Part shown: positions 42,080 through 50,966 of the stretch, piece by piece | Layout of the letters: the number at the start of each line of letters is the position of its first letter | How positions within the stretch are numbered: the first letter of the stretch is position 1 | Assembly (NCBI GenBank): GCA_016790285.1 | Contig: JAEUPJ010000090.1 | Coordinates: 23,939 to 87,938 of the forward strand | Direction of reading: 5' to 3' | Source: Roseateles sp. | GTDB taxonomy: Bacteria > Pseudomonadota > Gammaproteobacteria > Burkholderiales > Burkholderiaceae_C | DNA: 64,000 nt | The notes under the pieces: generated by a model | Database searches by the model: none | Seen by the model: the letters and a program-made list of their open reading frames with translations, nothing else | Told to the model about the DNA's origin: nothing | Position numbers and translations under genes: made by a program

Positions 42080-43698
42080 GCGCGGGCCTCCTTGTAGACC
42101 TCGCGCAGCCGCGTGGCGCCACTCGGGTGGCCTTGGTAGCCGCGCACGGCGCGGCGAAGCACCTGGGTGTCGAGCATCTGCGCAATCGGCTGGATGGCGC
42201 CCACGCTCGCATCGAAGCGGGCCTGGGCCTCGCGGTAGAGGGCGGTCTGCTCGACCGGGTCGGTGCTCAGCACGGCCTGCTCGATGAGGCGGTTGAGTTC
42301 GACATCGGCATAGCCTGTGCGCCAGCCCTGGAAGTTGCTCAGCCGGGCGCTGTCGCGGTTGTCGGGGTTGTAGACGAGGGCGCGCAGGCTGGAGTGCGGG
42401 TGGGCCTCGGCCCCGCCGCCGCCCCGGCCCACGATGATCTCGAATTTGCGCTCGCGCATGGCGCCATACACCTGGTTGCCCGTGCCCGGCAGGATGCTGG
42501 CGCGGATGCCCGCCTGCGCGAGCGTGGCCTGCACGCTGGTGGCGATGCCGGTGAAGGGCGCCTCGGCCACCACGCGGATGGTCGTCTCGAAGCCGTCAGT
42601 CAGCCCGGCTTCGGCCAGCAGCCTCCGTGCGGCAGCAGGGTCGAAGGTGTAGCCGGGCTGCGGCAGCGACGCGGGCAGGCCGGGCGGCACAGGGCGCATC
42701 TGCAGCTCACCGTAGTAGGGCAGCACGCCGCTGGCCACGCCCTGGAAATCGATCAGGTGGCGCAGCACCGCGCGGCGCACGCGTTCGTCGGCAAAGCGCG
42801 GGTGCCGGGCGTTCACGGCGACGTAGTACATCGTGGCGCGACGCACCTCTTCCACGACGAGTTCGGGCTGGCGCGCCAGTGCGCGAACGTCGGGGGCGGA
42901 CATGCCGCCGGCGATGTCCAGGTCGCCGCGCATCAGCATCAGGCGCAGCGTCTGCGACTCGGTCATGTGGCGGAACACCACCCGCCGCAGGCGCGCGGCG
43001 GGCTGCCAGTGGCGGGCGGCGCGGCGCATGGTGAGCAACTCTTTCGGCCGCCACTCCTCCAGCTCGAAGGCGCCGGAGCCGGCGGCATGCGTGGTGAGCC
43101 AGCCATGGCCCAGGTCGCCGCCCTCTTCGTGGGCCAGCACGGTGTCGCGGTCCAGCACGTAGGCGCTCATGGACGTGGCGAGCGTCATGAGCACAAGCGT
43201 GGGGTCGGTGGGCTGGGGGAGGTCGAGCACCAGCGTCTGCGCGTCGGGTGCGCGGATGTTCGTCCGCGCATTCGCGGCCGTGAAGCCGTAGCTCTTCCAG
43301 ACCGAGGCCTGGGCCAGGTTGAGCTGCAGCACGCGGTGCAGCGACCACGCCGCATGCGCCGCCGTCAGCGGCCGGCCGCTTGCGAAGGTCACGCCGCTGC
43401 GCAGGCGCAGCGTCAGCCGGCGCCCGGCCTCGCTCACGGTCCACGCCTGGGCAAGGCTGGCGCGCAGGCGGGTCGGGTCGGCGGCGTCCACCTCCAGCAG
43501 GCTGTCGTAGAGGTTGCAGGCGACGGTGGCGGCATCCAGCCCCGTGGCGGCGGCCGGGTCCAGCGAGAGCAGGTTGTTCATGCTCATGCCGATCAGGAGC
43601 TGGTCGTCAGGCGATTCGGCCTGCGCGAGGGTGCACGCGCCCGCGAGCAGCGCGGGCAGGTGGCGGCGGCGCAGGGACCACGCAGAGGCCGGGCACAT
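42076..43698 (-). CDS. ABC transporter solute-binding protein, family 5
   Basis: A 540-residue periplasmic binding protein for the adjoining transporter. The signal peptide (RRRHLPALLAGACTLAQAES) precedes the family 5 pattern: NNLLSLDPAAATGLD, LAQAWTVSEAGRRLTLRLRSG and the C-terminal EQTALYREAQARFD. The family binds peptides but also sugars, opines and other solutes; the adjoining dehydratase suggests a sugar-acid or hydroxy-acid ligand, which is inference. ATG 43698 is 1 nt after the dehydratase stop; the open frame continues upstream inside that gene in another frame. Confidence 0.9.
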   Translation of the reverse strand: MCPASAWSLRRRHLPALLAGACTLAQAESPDDQLLIGMSMNNLLSLDPAAATGLDAATVACNLYDSLLEVDAADPTRLRASLAQAWTVSEAGRRLTLRLRSGVTFASGRPLTAAHAAWSLHRVLQLNLAQASVWKSYGFTAANARTNIRAPDAQTLVLDLPQPTDPTLVLMTLATSMSAYVLDRDTVLAHEEGGDLGHGWLTTHAAGSGAFELEEWRPKELLTMRRAARHWQPAARLRRVVFRHMTESQTLRLMLMRGDLDIAGGMSAPDVRALARQPELVVEEVRRATMYYVAVNARHPRFADERVRRAVLRHLIDFQGVASGVLPYYGELQMRPVPPGLPASLPQPGYTFDPAAARRLLAEAGLTDGFETTIRVVAEAPFTGIATSVQATLAQAGIRASILPGTGNQVYGAMRERKFEIIVGRGGGGAEAHPHSSLRALVYNPDNRDSARLSNFQGWRTGYADVELNRLIEQAVLSTDPVEQTALYREAQARFDASVGAIQPIAQMLDTQVLRRAVRGYQGHPSGATRLREVYKEARA

Positions 43699-43699
43699 G

Positions 43700-44869
43700 T
43701 CAGTACGTCGCGACCGTGTGCCGGGCGATGTAGTCGAAGTTGATGTCTTCGCCCAACCCCGGCGCCTGCGGCAGCGCGACGAAGCCGTTGGCATCCATCG
43801 GGTCGACGAGGGCGTTCAGGTAGGCCGGCACTTCCTCATAGTCCAGGAAGGGGTGGAGCAGCCCGCGCTCGTACCAGCGGCAGTTGCGGATGGCGCCGCA
43901 CACGGCGAGGTTGGGCGCGCCGTTGCCGTGCACCTCGCAGTTCATGCCGAAGGATTCGGCCAGCGCGGCGACCTTCATCGTCGGGCCGATGCCGCCGCAA
44001 CCGGTGACGCCGGCGCGCAGGATGTCGCTGGCGCCGGCGGTGACCCAGCCAGCTCGCGCGTAGTGCTTGCCCGACAGGCTCTCGGGGCCGAGGATGGGCA
44101 CGTCGAGTTGATCGGCCAGCCAGGCGTAGGACGCCGTGCTCTGCTCGTTCATCATTTCCTCGAACCAGGCAAAGCCGAGCTCCTCCAGCGCACGGCCGAT
44201 GCGCAGGGCATCGGTGCGGCTGTACTCGTGGTAGCCGTCGAGCATCAGCTCGATGTCGGGGCCGACGGCACGGCGCACGGCCGTGCAGGCCTTGATGTCC
44301 ATGCCCGGGTCGGGTGCGAAGGACACCGGCGGCATCCAGGTGTGCAGCTTGATCGCCTTGTAGCCGCGCTCGACGAGCTGCAGGGCGAAGTCGGCGTACT
44401 CCTCGGGGGTCGAGAGGCCGCCCTTGAGTTCGTCGCCGCACATCGTGCTGCCGTAGGCCGGCACCTTGTCGCGATAGCCACCGAGCAATTGGTAGACGGG
44501 CGTGCCCAGCGTGCGGCCGATCAGGTCCCACAGGGCGCTGTCGACGGCGCCCAGGGCGCGGTCGGTCAACTGGCCGGCGCTGCCGCGCTGCCAGTGCTCC
44601 AGCTCGCACCAGAGCTTCTCGCGGTTCAGCGCATTGCCGCCCACCAGCACGCGGCGCACGAACTGCTCCAGCACGTGCGGGCGCACGACCTGGGGTGGGG
44701 CGAAGCAGTGGCCCTCGACGCCGTCGGTGCTGCGGATGCTGAGCAGCGCCAGGCGCCCGGTGCCCAGCGGCCCGGGGTGGGAGTGACCGGCAGCATCGAC
44801 CGAGCGGCGGGTGGGGTGCGTGAACTCGACGGCGCGCACGCTTTCGATCTTGATCATGGGTTTATTCAT
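43700..44869 (-). CDS. mandelate racemase/enolase superfamily dehydratase
   Basis: A 389-residue enzyme of the mandelate racemase group, which abstracts the alpha proton of a carboxylate with Mg2+. Metal ligands are Asp211 (LMLDGYH), Glu237 (WFEEMM) and Glu263 (GPESLS), spaced as in the family, with catalytic His314 (CEVHGNG). The KxK motif of mandelate racemase reads K174-L-H176, so the second base is probably His. Such enzymes usually dehydrate sugar acids. It heads an operon with a full Opp-type transporter, and the gene is divergent from a GntR regulator across two palindromes. The substrate is unknown. Confidence 0.88.
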   Translation of the reverse strand: MNKPMIKIESVRAVEFTHPTRRSVDAAGHSHPGPLGTGRLALLSIRSTDGVEGHCFAPPQVVRPHVLEQFVRRVLVGGNALNREKLWCELEHWQRGSAGQLTDRALGAVDSALWDLIGRTLGTPVYQLLGGYRDKVPAYGSTMCGDELKGGLSTPEEYADFALQLVERGYKAIKLHTWMPPVSFAPDPGMDIKACTAVRRAVGPDIELMLDGYHEYSRTDALRIGRALEELGFAWFEEMMNEQSTASYAWLADQLDVPILGPESLSGKHYARAGWVTAGASDILRAGVTGCGGIGPTMKVAALAESFGMNCEVHGNGAPNLAVCGAIRNCRWYERGLLHPFLDYEEVPAYLNALVDPMDANGFVALPQAPGLGEDINFDYIARHTVATY

Positions 44870-44870
44870 C

Positions 44871-44885
44871 AGTCGTCTGATGACT
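44871..44885. promoter_or_regulatory. putative operator 1 for the GntR/FCD regulator
   Basis: AGTCGTCTGATGACT is an imperfect 15-bp palindrome immediately before the dehydratase start. It matches operator 2 at 44992-45008 (shared core AGTCGTC-W-GA-Y-RACT). FadR/FCD-type GntR proteins bind palindromes of this size. Confidence 0.65.
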
Positions 44886-44980
44886 TGGAGTGTAGCGACG
44901 TTGGCGAGTTTGGCCAGTGGCTAAGCGGTTTGTTCCAGGAAACCCAGGGTTTCCGATGATCATCTTTGGCATTTGCTGCC

Positions 44981-45008
44981 TATACTGACGTAAGTCGTCA
45001 GACAACTT
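44981..45008 (+). promoter_or_regulatory. putative promoter and operator 2 of the GntR gene
   Basis: TATACT at 44981-44986 is a good -10 element for the regulator gene, though no clear -35 is seen at the right distance. AAGTCGTCAGACAACTT (44992-45008) is a palindrome of the same kind as operator 1, placed at the expected transcription start and 20 nt before the gntR ATG. The arrangement suggests autoregulation. Confidence 0.6.
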
Positions 45009-45028
45009 GACGACGCCGAGGACCTCCC

Positions 45029-45805
45029 ATGACCCAGCCCGCCCGCCACCTTGCAGCCCGCCCGGCCAGCCTCTCGCAGCGCGTCGTCGACGCCCTGTCG
45101 GCGCGCATCGAGGCCGGCGCGCTCAAGCCCAACGAGCGCGTGCCCACGGAGCCAGCGCTGATGCAGGAATTCGGGGTGAGCCGCAGCGTGGTGCGCGAGG
45201 CGATCTCGCGCCTGCAGGCGGCCGGCCTGTTGCGCACTCAGCAGGGCGTGGGCAGCTTCGTGCTCGCGCCCAAGGTGGACAGGGCGCTGCTGCCGCAGAC
45301 GCCTGCGGCCGAACTCAAGGTGCAGCAGAAGCTCGCCATGCTGGAGCTGCGCCTGAGCCTGGAGCCTGAAGCGGCGGCCCTGGCGGCGCAGCGGCGCTCA
45401 CCTGAGCAACTCGCGGCCATGGAGCGTGCGTTGAAGGACTTCGACGTGCAGCGCCAGACGGGCGAGGCCACCGCGGAGGCGGACTTTCGCTTCCATGAGT
45501 TGCTCGCGCAGGCGACCGGCAACGAGTACTTCGTCCATGTGCTGCATTCGCTGAGCAGCGCAACCATCCCGCGCCTGGGCGCACAGCATGCCCAGGGCGC
45601 CCCCGGCGCCCCGGCGCGTCGCGGGCGTCCGCCCGCCCGCTTCGGCGAACCATCGCCCGAGCTGCGCTCGGGCAAGGACATCACGGCCCGCGAGCACCAC
45701 GCCGTGCTCGAGGCCATCCGCCGCGGCGATGCCGCGGCAGCGCGTGCGGCCATGTTCCTGCACCTGAACAACAGCCGCGAACGCATGAGAAACGCCAGCT
45801 GCTGA
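45029..45805 (+). CDS. GntR family regulator, FadR/FCD type
   Basis: A 258-residue transcription factor. The winged helix-turn-helix (residues about 12 to 75) reads RVVDALSARIEAGALKPNERVP and then FGVSRSVVREAISRLQAAGLL. The FCD effector domain (about 95 to 250) has LELRLSLEPEAAALAA, ADFRFHELLAQATGN and REHHAVLEAIRRGDAAAARAAMFLHL, with the metal-binding Asp and His residues typical of sugar-acid and hydroxy-acid sensors. It is divergent from the dehydratase operon and probably represses it through the two palindromes until the acid is present. Confidence 0.93.
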   Translation: MTQPARHLAARPASLSQRVVDALSARIEAGALKPNERVPTEPALMQEFGVSRSVVREAISRLQAAGLLRTQQGVGSFVLAPKVDRALLPQTPAAELKVQQKLAMLELRLSLEPEAAALAAQRRSPEQLAAMERALKDFDVQRQTGEATAEADFRFHELLAQATGNEYFVHVLHSLSSATIPRLGAQHAQGAPGAPARRGRPPARFGEPSPELRSGKDITAREHHAVLEAIRRGDAAAARAAMFLHLNNSRERMRNASC

Positions 45806-45857
45806 ACCTGTGCTCAGCGGCCGGCGCCCACCCATAAGAACCATCCGGAGACACGAC

Positions 45858-48677
45858 GTGCGCCATCACCCTTCCCGTCCCACCGCCATCGCTGCCGCGC
45901 TGCTAGGCCTGGCGTCCACCGCCGCCCTCGCGCAGGACACCAACGTCATCGAGCGCGTGGAAATCACCGGCTCCATCATCCGGCGCACCGTCAACGACGA
46001 GCGTGCGTTGCCGGTGTCGTCCATGAAGGCGGTCGAGCTGGACCAGCGCCTGAACACCGAGCTCAAGGACATGATGCTGGAGCTCCCTCAGGCCAATTCC
46101 CTGGGCAGCTACGCCGGCACGGCCGGCCCGATGACGAGCCTGCGCGGCTTCGGCCCCATGCGCACCCTCACGCTGCTCAACGGCCGGCGCCTGGCCAAGG
46201 AGCCGCTGACCAACCAGTACGTCAGCGTCAACGTCATCCCGCGCATGGCCATGAGCTATGTGGACATCCTGCGCGACGGCGCCTCGTCCAGCTACGGCTC
46301 CGACGCCATGGGCGGCGTGCAGGCCTTCTACACGCACTCCAGCTACCGCGGCTTCGGGGCCAAGGTGGAGACCGTGCAACCGGCGCGTTCCGGCGGCGGG
46401 GCGACGCGTGCGGTGGGCCTCATCGGCGGCATCGGCGACCTCGGCAAGGACGGCTGGAACGTCTACGCCGCGCTCGACATCCAGCACCGCGACGTGCTGC
46501 CGCGCGCCGCCCGGCCGGAGCTGACGGACGGCTCCGCGCTCACGCAACTGGGCATCAGCACCGCGCCGGGCCTGGGTGCGAACGCCACGCCGGGCAACTT
46601 CACCGACCCGACCAACCCGACGGCGTCCCTGCGCACCGTGCGCTACAACCCGATGTACGCCAGCGGCTGCCTGCCGCCGTACTCGGTGCCGAGCACCTCG
46701 GGCGGCCGCCAGACCTGCTTCCTGGACGCCAACACCCAGTACACGACCTTCAACAACCGCAACGACATCCTCAACGTCTACGCGCAAGGCAAGCTGCAGC
46801 TGCCGGGCGACCACCTGCTGACGGTGGAGTTCAACCACAGCGAGTTCGAGGTCGACCAATACAACAACCCCGCGGCGCCCACCGTGCGGCTGACGAGCAC
46901 CCACCCCTACTACCCGGGCAACGGCAAGGTGCCGGCCGTGCCGGGGCTCAATCTCGGTGGTCGCCCGATCGACGTGCTGTGGTCGGTGGCCGACGCCGGC
47001 CCGCGCATCCGCAACGACGTCCACACCAACGACCGCGTCGTGCTGACCACCGAAGGCGCGTTCGGTGCCTGGGACTACCGCGCCGGGCTGAACTACGGCC
47101 GCTCGCAGCGCGACACCCAGGCCGGTGCCGGCTGGCTGCGCGTGAGCGGCATCGCCAGCGTGCAGGGCGCCACGTCGCGCACGCTCTTCCTGGACCCCAA
47201 GCTCAACCCCTTCGGTCTGCAGGACGCCGACGGCCTGGCGCTGCTGGACAAGGCGTCCTTGGAGGGGCAGACGCTGCGCCTGCACCGGGCCGAGAACGCC
47301 AGCATCGACGCGACCTTCTCGCGCCCGCTGATGAAGCTCGCCGGCGGCGACATGATGCTGGCGCTGGGCACCGAACTGCGGCGCGACACCTGGAAGGCCA
47401 TCGGCCAGGCCAGCAACGACCTCTCCACGGCGCTGAACGGCCAGATCGACCTTCTCGGTGGCGACAACATCGCCAGCGGGGCCAACTCCAGCACCAGCAC
47501 CCGCATCAGCCGCAACATCACCTCGCTCTTCGCCGAGCTGGACGCGCCCGTGCGCAAGGACCTGACGCTCAACGCCTCGGTGCGCGGCGACAAGTACGGC
47601 GACCTGCACGAGACCACAGTCAACCCCAAGCTCAGCGCACGCTGGACGCCGGTGGCCAACGTGGTTTTGCGTGCATCGGCCAACACCGGCTACCGGGCCC
47701 CGAGCCTGCCTGAGATCTACACGAAGGAGACCGAGCGCACGTCGATGTCAGTCTTCAACGACCCGCTGCTGTGCCCGACCGTGAACGGCGTACCCACGCC
47801 CAAGGCCGGCTACGCGCCGGAGCTGGTGTGCAGCCTCACGGGCTACACGCAGATCACCAAGGTGCCCAACAACGCGGGCGTCAAGCCCGAGACTTCTCGC
47901 AGCCTGACGTTCGGTGTCGCCTTCGAGCCGGTGAAGGACTTCACCCTGACGCTGGACTACTGGCGCACGCAGATCGACAGCGTCATCGGCAACCGCGCCA
48001 TCGACTACATCCTGGCCAACCCCTCGGTCTACCCGAACCTGTTCCTGCGCAATGCCGACAACACGCTGGGCGTCGTGAGCAGCTCGGGCTTCAAGGACGC
48101 GGTGGTCAACACGCCGTCCAACGTGGGCTCCATGCGCGGGGCGGGCCTGGACGGCAGCCTCAAGTACGCCACGCCACGGGCCGACTGGGGGCGCATCATC
48201 GCGGGCCTGGACGTGGCCTACCTGACGCGCTGGGACGCGCGCTCCGAGGGCGTCAACAACGGCGACTGGGTCTCGGCGCTCGGCTTCTTCAACGACGTGG
48301 TGCCGGTGAATCCCAATGCCGGCTTGTCCAACGCCACGCGGGGCCTGAACAACCGCTGGCGCCACACCGCGCAGGTGGCGTGGCAGAGCACTGACTGGCT
48401 GGTGCAGCTGTCCCAGCGCTACCAGAGCAAGATCTACGACCAGAACCTGTCGGCCGCCACGGGCACGGCGGGTCCGCGCTACGTCAGCCCGTACGAGCAG
48501 TTCAACCTGCTGGTGCGCTATTCGGGCATCAAGAACACGAAGCTGTCGCTGGGCGTCAGCAACCTGCTCAACGACCAGCCGCCGCTGACCAACCACAACG
48601 CCTACCGGGGCTATCTCACGAGCGTGGCCGACGTGCTCGGCCGGGCCTACGTGCTGACGGCGGAGTACCGCTACTGA
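45858..48677 (+). CDS. TonB-dependent outer-membrane receptor
   Basis: A 939-residue receptor with signal peptide (AIAAALLGLASTAALAQ) and TonB-box region VIERVEITGS. The plug domain has LNTELKDMMLELPQANSLG, MTSLRGFGPMRTLTLLNGRR and VDILRDGASSSYGSDAMGGV. The rest is a beta-barrel ending in YVLTAEYRY with the terminal aromatic residue typical of outer-membrane proteins. GTG 45858, with GGAG 8 nt upstream, is chosen over an in-frame codon at 45810 because only it starts at the signal peptide. It follows gntR by 52 nt and may import the ligand used by the operon. The substrate is unknown. Confidence 0.92.
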   Translation: MRHHPSRPTAIAAALLGLASTAALAQDTNVIERVEITGSIIRRTVNDERALPVSSMKAVELDQRLNTELKDMMLELPQANSLGSYAGTAGPMTSLRGFGPMRTLTLLNGRRLAKEPLTNQYVSVNVIPRMAMSYVDILRDGASSSYGSDAMGGVQAFYTHSSYRGFGAKVETVQPARSGGGATRAVGLIGGIGDLGKDGWNVYAALDIQHRDVLPRAARPELTDGSALTQLGISTAPGLGANATPGNFTDPTNPTASLRTVRYNPMYASGCLPPYSVPSTSGGRQTCFLDANTQYTTFNNRNDILNVYAQGKLQLPGDHLLTVEFNHSEFEVDQYNNPAAPTVRLTSTHPYYPGNGKVPAVPGLNLGGRPIDVLWSVADAGPRIRNDVHTNDRVVLTTEGAFGAWDYRAGLNYGRSQRDTQAGAGWLRVSGIASVQGATSRTLFLDPKLNPFGLQDADGLALLDKASLEGQTLRLHRAENASIDATFSRPLMKLAGGDMMLALGTELRRDTWKAIGQASNDLSTALNGQIDLLGGDNIASGANSSTSTRISRNITSLFAELDAPVRKDLTLNASVRGDKYGDLHETTVNPKLSARWTPVANVVLRASANTGYRAPSLPEIYTKETERTSMSVFNDPLLCPTVNGVPTPKAGYAPELVCSLTGYTQITKVPNNAGVKPETSRSLTFGVAFEPVKDFTLTLDYWRTQIDSVIGNRAIDYILANPSVYPNLFLRNADNTLGVVSSSGFKDAVVNTPSNVGSMRGAGLDGSLKYATPRADWGRIIAGLDVAYLTRWDARSEGVNNGDWVSALGFFNDVVPVNPNAGLSNATRGLNNRWRHTAQVAWQSTDWLVQLSQRYQSKIYDQNLSAATGTAGPRYVSPYEQFNLLVRYSGIKNTKLSLGVSNLLNDQPPLTNHNAYRGYLTSVADVLGRAYVLTAEYRY

Positions 48678-48731
48678 CCGGCGCCGCCATCCATCACCCG
48701 TTCCTGGTGTCTTCCAAGGCGAAGACCCTTC

Positions 48732-48761
48732 AGCCCCCGGCCCGTGGTCGGGGGCTTTTTT
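48732..48761 (+). terminator. intrinsic terminator after the TonB receptor gene
   Basis: AGCCCCCG (48732-48739) pairs with CGGGGGCT (48749-48756) around a 9-nt loop, followed by a run of T to 48761. It lies about 54 nt after the receptor stop codon and before the convergent dehydrogenase gene. Confidence 0.88.
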
Positions 48762-48782
48762 GTTGAATGGCGATGCCGCCGC

Positions 48783-49937
48783 TCAGGCGGTCGGGTAGGT
48801 GCCCGGCACGAGGATGTCGCGGGTCACGTTGGCCAGCTGGGTGTGGCCGCAGAAGGCCATGGTCACGTCCAGCTCCTTGTGCAGGATCTGCAGCGCCTTG
48901 GTGACGCCTTCCTCGCCCATGGCGCCCAGGCCGTAGGCCATCGCGCGGCCGATCATCGTGCCGCGCGCGCCCAGGGCCCAGGCCTTGAGCACGTCCTGGC
49001 CGGAGCGGATGCCGCCGTCCATCCAGACCTCGATCTGCGAGCCCACCTCGGCCGCGATGGCCGGCAGCGCGTGGATGCTGCTGGGTGCGCCGTCGAGCTG
49101 ACGGCCGCCGTGGTTGCTCACCACCAGCGCGTCGGCGCCGGCCTTCACGGCCAGGCGCGCGTCCTCCACGTCCATGATGCCCTTGAGGATGAGCTTGCCA
49201 CCCCACTGTTCCTTCACCCAGGCGATGTCGGCCCAGGACAGGCGCGGGTCGAACTGCTCGTTCGTCCACGCCGACAGCGAGCGCATGTCGCTCACGCCCT
49301 TGACGTGGCCCACGAGGTTGCGGAAGGTGTGGCGGCGCGTGCCGGCCATGCCCAGGCACCAGCGCGGCTTGGTCATGAGGTTGAGGATGTTGCGCACGGT
49401 GGGCCGCGGCGGGGCGGTGAGGCCGTTCTTCAGGTCCTTGTGGCGCTGGCCGATGACCTGCAGGTCCAGCGTGAGCACGAGGGCCGAGCACTGGGCAGCC
49501 TTGCAGCGCTGGATCATGCGGGCCATGGCGTCGCGGTCGCGCATCATGTAGAGCTGGAACCAGAACGGCGCGCTCGTGTGCTCGGCGATGTCCTCGATGG
49601 AGCAGATGCTCATGGTGGACAGCGTGAACGGGATGCCGAACTTCTCGGCCGCGCGCGCGGCGTGGATCTCGCCGTCGGCATGCTGCATGCCGGTGAGGCC
49701 TACGGGCGCGATCGCCACGGGCATCTTGGCGGCCTGGCCGACCATCTGTACGGCGGTGCTGCGGCCTTCCATGTTGACGGCCACGCGCTGGCGCAGCTTG
49801 ATGGCCTGGAAGTCACTCTCGTTGGCGCGGTAGGTCGTCTCCGTCCAGGAGCCGGAATCGGCGTAGTCGTAGAACATGCGCGGCACGCGCTTCTCGGCGA
49901 GTTGACGCAGGTCTTCGATGCAGGTGATGACGGGCAT
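48783..49937 (-). CDS. FMN-dependent alpha-hydroxyacid dehydrogenase/oxidase (LldD-like)
   Basis: A 384-residue enzyme of the L-lactate dehydrogenase/glycolate oxidase family, which oxidises 2-hydroxy acids to 2-oxo acids using FMN. Motifs are RVPRMFYDYADSGSWTE, PVAIAPVGLTGMQHADGE, FWFQLYMMRDRDAMARMIQ, LILKGIMDVEDA and the catalytic His in SNHGGRQLDG. The length matches LldD. Its place beside a sugar-acid uptake regulon and a LysR gene suggests a related hydroxy acid, but lactate is also possible. It is convergent with the TonB receptor and 71 nt downstream of the LysR gene. Confidence 0.92.
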   Translation of the reverse strand: MPVITCIEDLRQLAEKRVPRMFYDYADSGSWTETTYRANESDFQAIKLRQRVAVNMEGRSTAVQMVGQAAKMPVAIAPVGLTGMQHADGEIHAARAAEKFGIPFTLSTMSICSIEDIAEHTSAPFWFQLYMMRDRDAMARMIQRCKAAQCSALVLTLDLQVIGQRHKDLKNGLTAPPRPTVRNILNLMTKPRWCLGMAGTRRHTFRNLVGHVKGVSDMRSLSAWTNEQFDPRLSWADIAWVKEQWGGKLILKGIMDVEDARLAVKAGADALVVSNHGGRQLDGAPSSIHALPAIAAEVGSQIEVWMDGGIRSGQDVLKAWALGARGTMIGRAMAYGLGAMGEEGVTKALQILHKELDVTMAFCGHTQLANVTRDILVPGTYPTA

Positions 49938-50008
49938 GGCGCGGTGAGGGCGTGGAAGTCAGGCCGCGATGCTAGGGCCGCCAGCACCGCGGCGCGCCGG
50001 AAAAAACC

Positions 50009-50926
50009 TCAGGCGCCGGCGGAAGAGTTTTCCGCCTCCACCGCACGGCAGTGCGCGTGCAGCCAGCCGGCGAAGGCCTCGGCGGCGGCGCTCGCGCGGT
50101 GGCAGACCAGGCCATAGTGCCGCTCGGCCGGCACGGCCAGGGCAAAGGGCTGCACGAGGCGCCCCTCGGCCAGCTCACGCCGAGCCAGGCTCAGCCGGGC
50201 CAGCGCCACGCCCTGGGCGGCCAGCGCCGCGGCGAGCGTGAGGCCCAGGTCGACGAAGCGCGGGCCTTCGTCGGGCTCGGGCACGCCCGCGAGGCCCGCG
50301 GCGCGCAGCCAGGGCGCCCAGGGCTGCAGCGGGGTGCGCAGCAGCGGCAGCGCGAGCAGGTCGGCGGGGGTGGCCAGGGGCGGATGCTGCGCGAGCAAGG
50401 CGGGCGCGGCCAGCGGGGTGAGGCGGTCGCGCAGCAGCACCTGGGCGGGGGCGAGGTCGTCGGGCACCGCGCCGTGGCGGATTTCAACGTCAGCCCCCGC
50501 GTCGCCCTCGGCCAGCAGTGGCACGGACAGCGTCAGCTCCAGCTCCGCCTGCGGGTGGGCAGCGGCGAAGGCCGGCAGCGCGGGCACCAGCAGCTGGCGG
50601 GCGAAGGTGGGCGTGGAGCTCACCCGCAGCCGCTCGCGCGCCGGGCTCGTGCGCTGGTGCAGCGGCATGGCCTGCAGCAGTGCGAGGGCCTGGCGCACCT
50701 GGGGCAGGTATTCGTGCCCGGCGGGCGTCAGCGTGAGGCCGCGGGCGGGCTGGCGCAGGAACAGGGGCTGGTCCAGCCGCTCTTCCAGCCCGGCCACGCG
50801 CTTGGCCACCGCGCTGGCGGTGAGGGCCAGCTCGCTGGCGGCGGCTTCGAAGCTGCCCGTGCGGGCGACGGCCTCGAAGGCGAGCAGGGCGTCCAGCGAG
50901 GGCAGGCGGATGGGGCGCGGCGGCAT
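50009..50926 (-). CDS. LysR family transcriptional regulator
   Basis: A 305-residue regulator. The N-terminal helix-turn-helix (residues about 8 to 65) reads PSLDALLAFEAVARTGSFEAAASELALTASAVAKRVA, given here as the family block, and is followed by the linker helix and a periplasmic-binding-like effector domain. The pattern is closest to GcvA-type LysR proteins. It lies upstream of the LldD-like gene on the same strand, unlike the usual divergent placement, and may control it. The effector is unknown. Confidence 0.9.
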   Translation of the reverse strand: MPPRPIRLPSLDALLAFEAVARTGSFEAAASELALTASAVAKRVAGLEERLDQPLFLRQPARGLTLTPAGHEYLPQVRQALALLQAMPLHQRTSPARERLRVSSTPTFARQLLVPALPAFAAAHPQAELELTLSVPLLAEGDAGADVEIRHGAVPDDLAPAQVLLRDRLTPLAAPALLAQHPPLATPADLLALPLLRTPLQPWAPWLRAAGLAGVPEPDEGPRFVDLGLTLAAALAAQGVALARLSLARRELAEGRLVQPFALAVPAERHYGLVCHRASAAAEAFAGWLHAHCRAVEAENSSAGA

Positions 50927-50966
50927 GCGGGCATCCTACCCAGGCACCCCGGGCGAGCGGGCCGGA

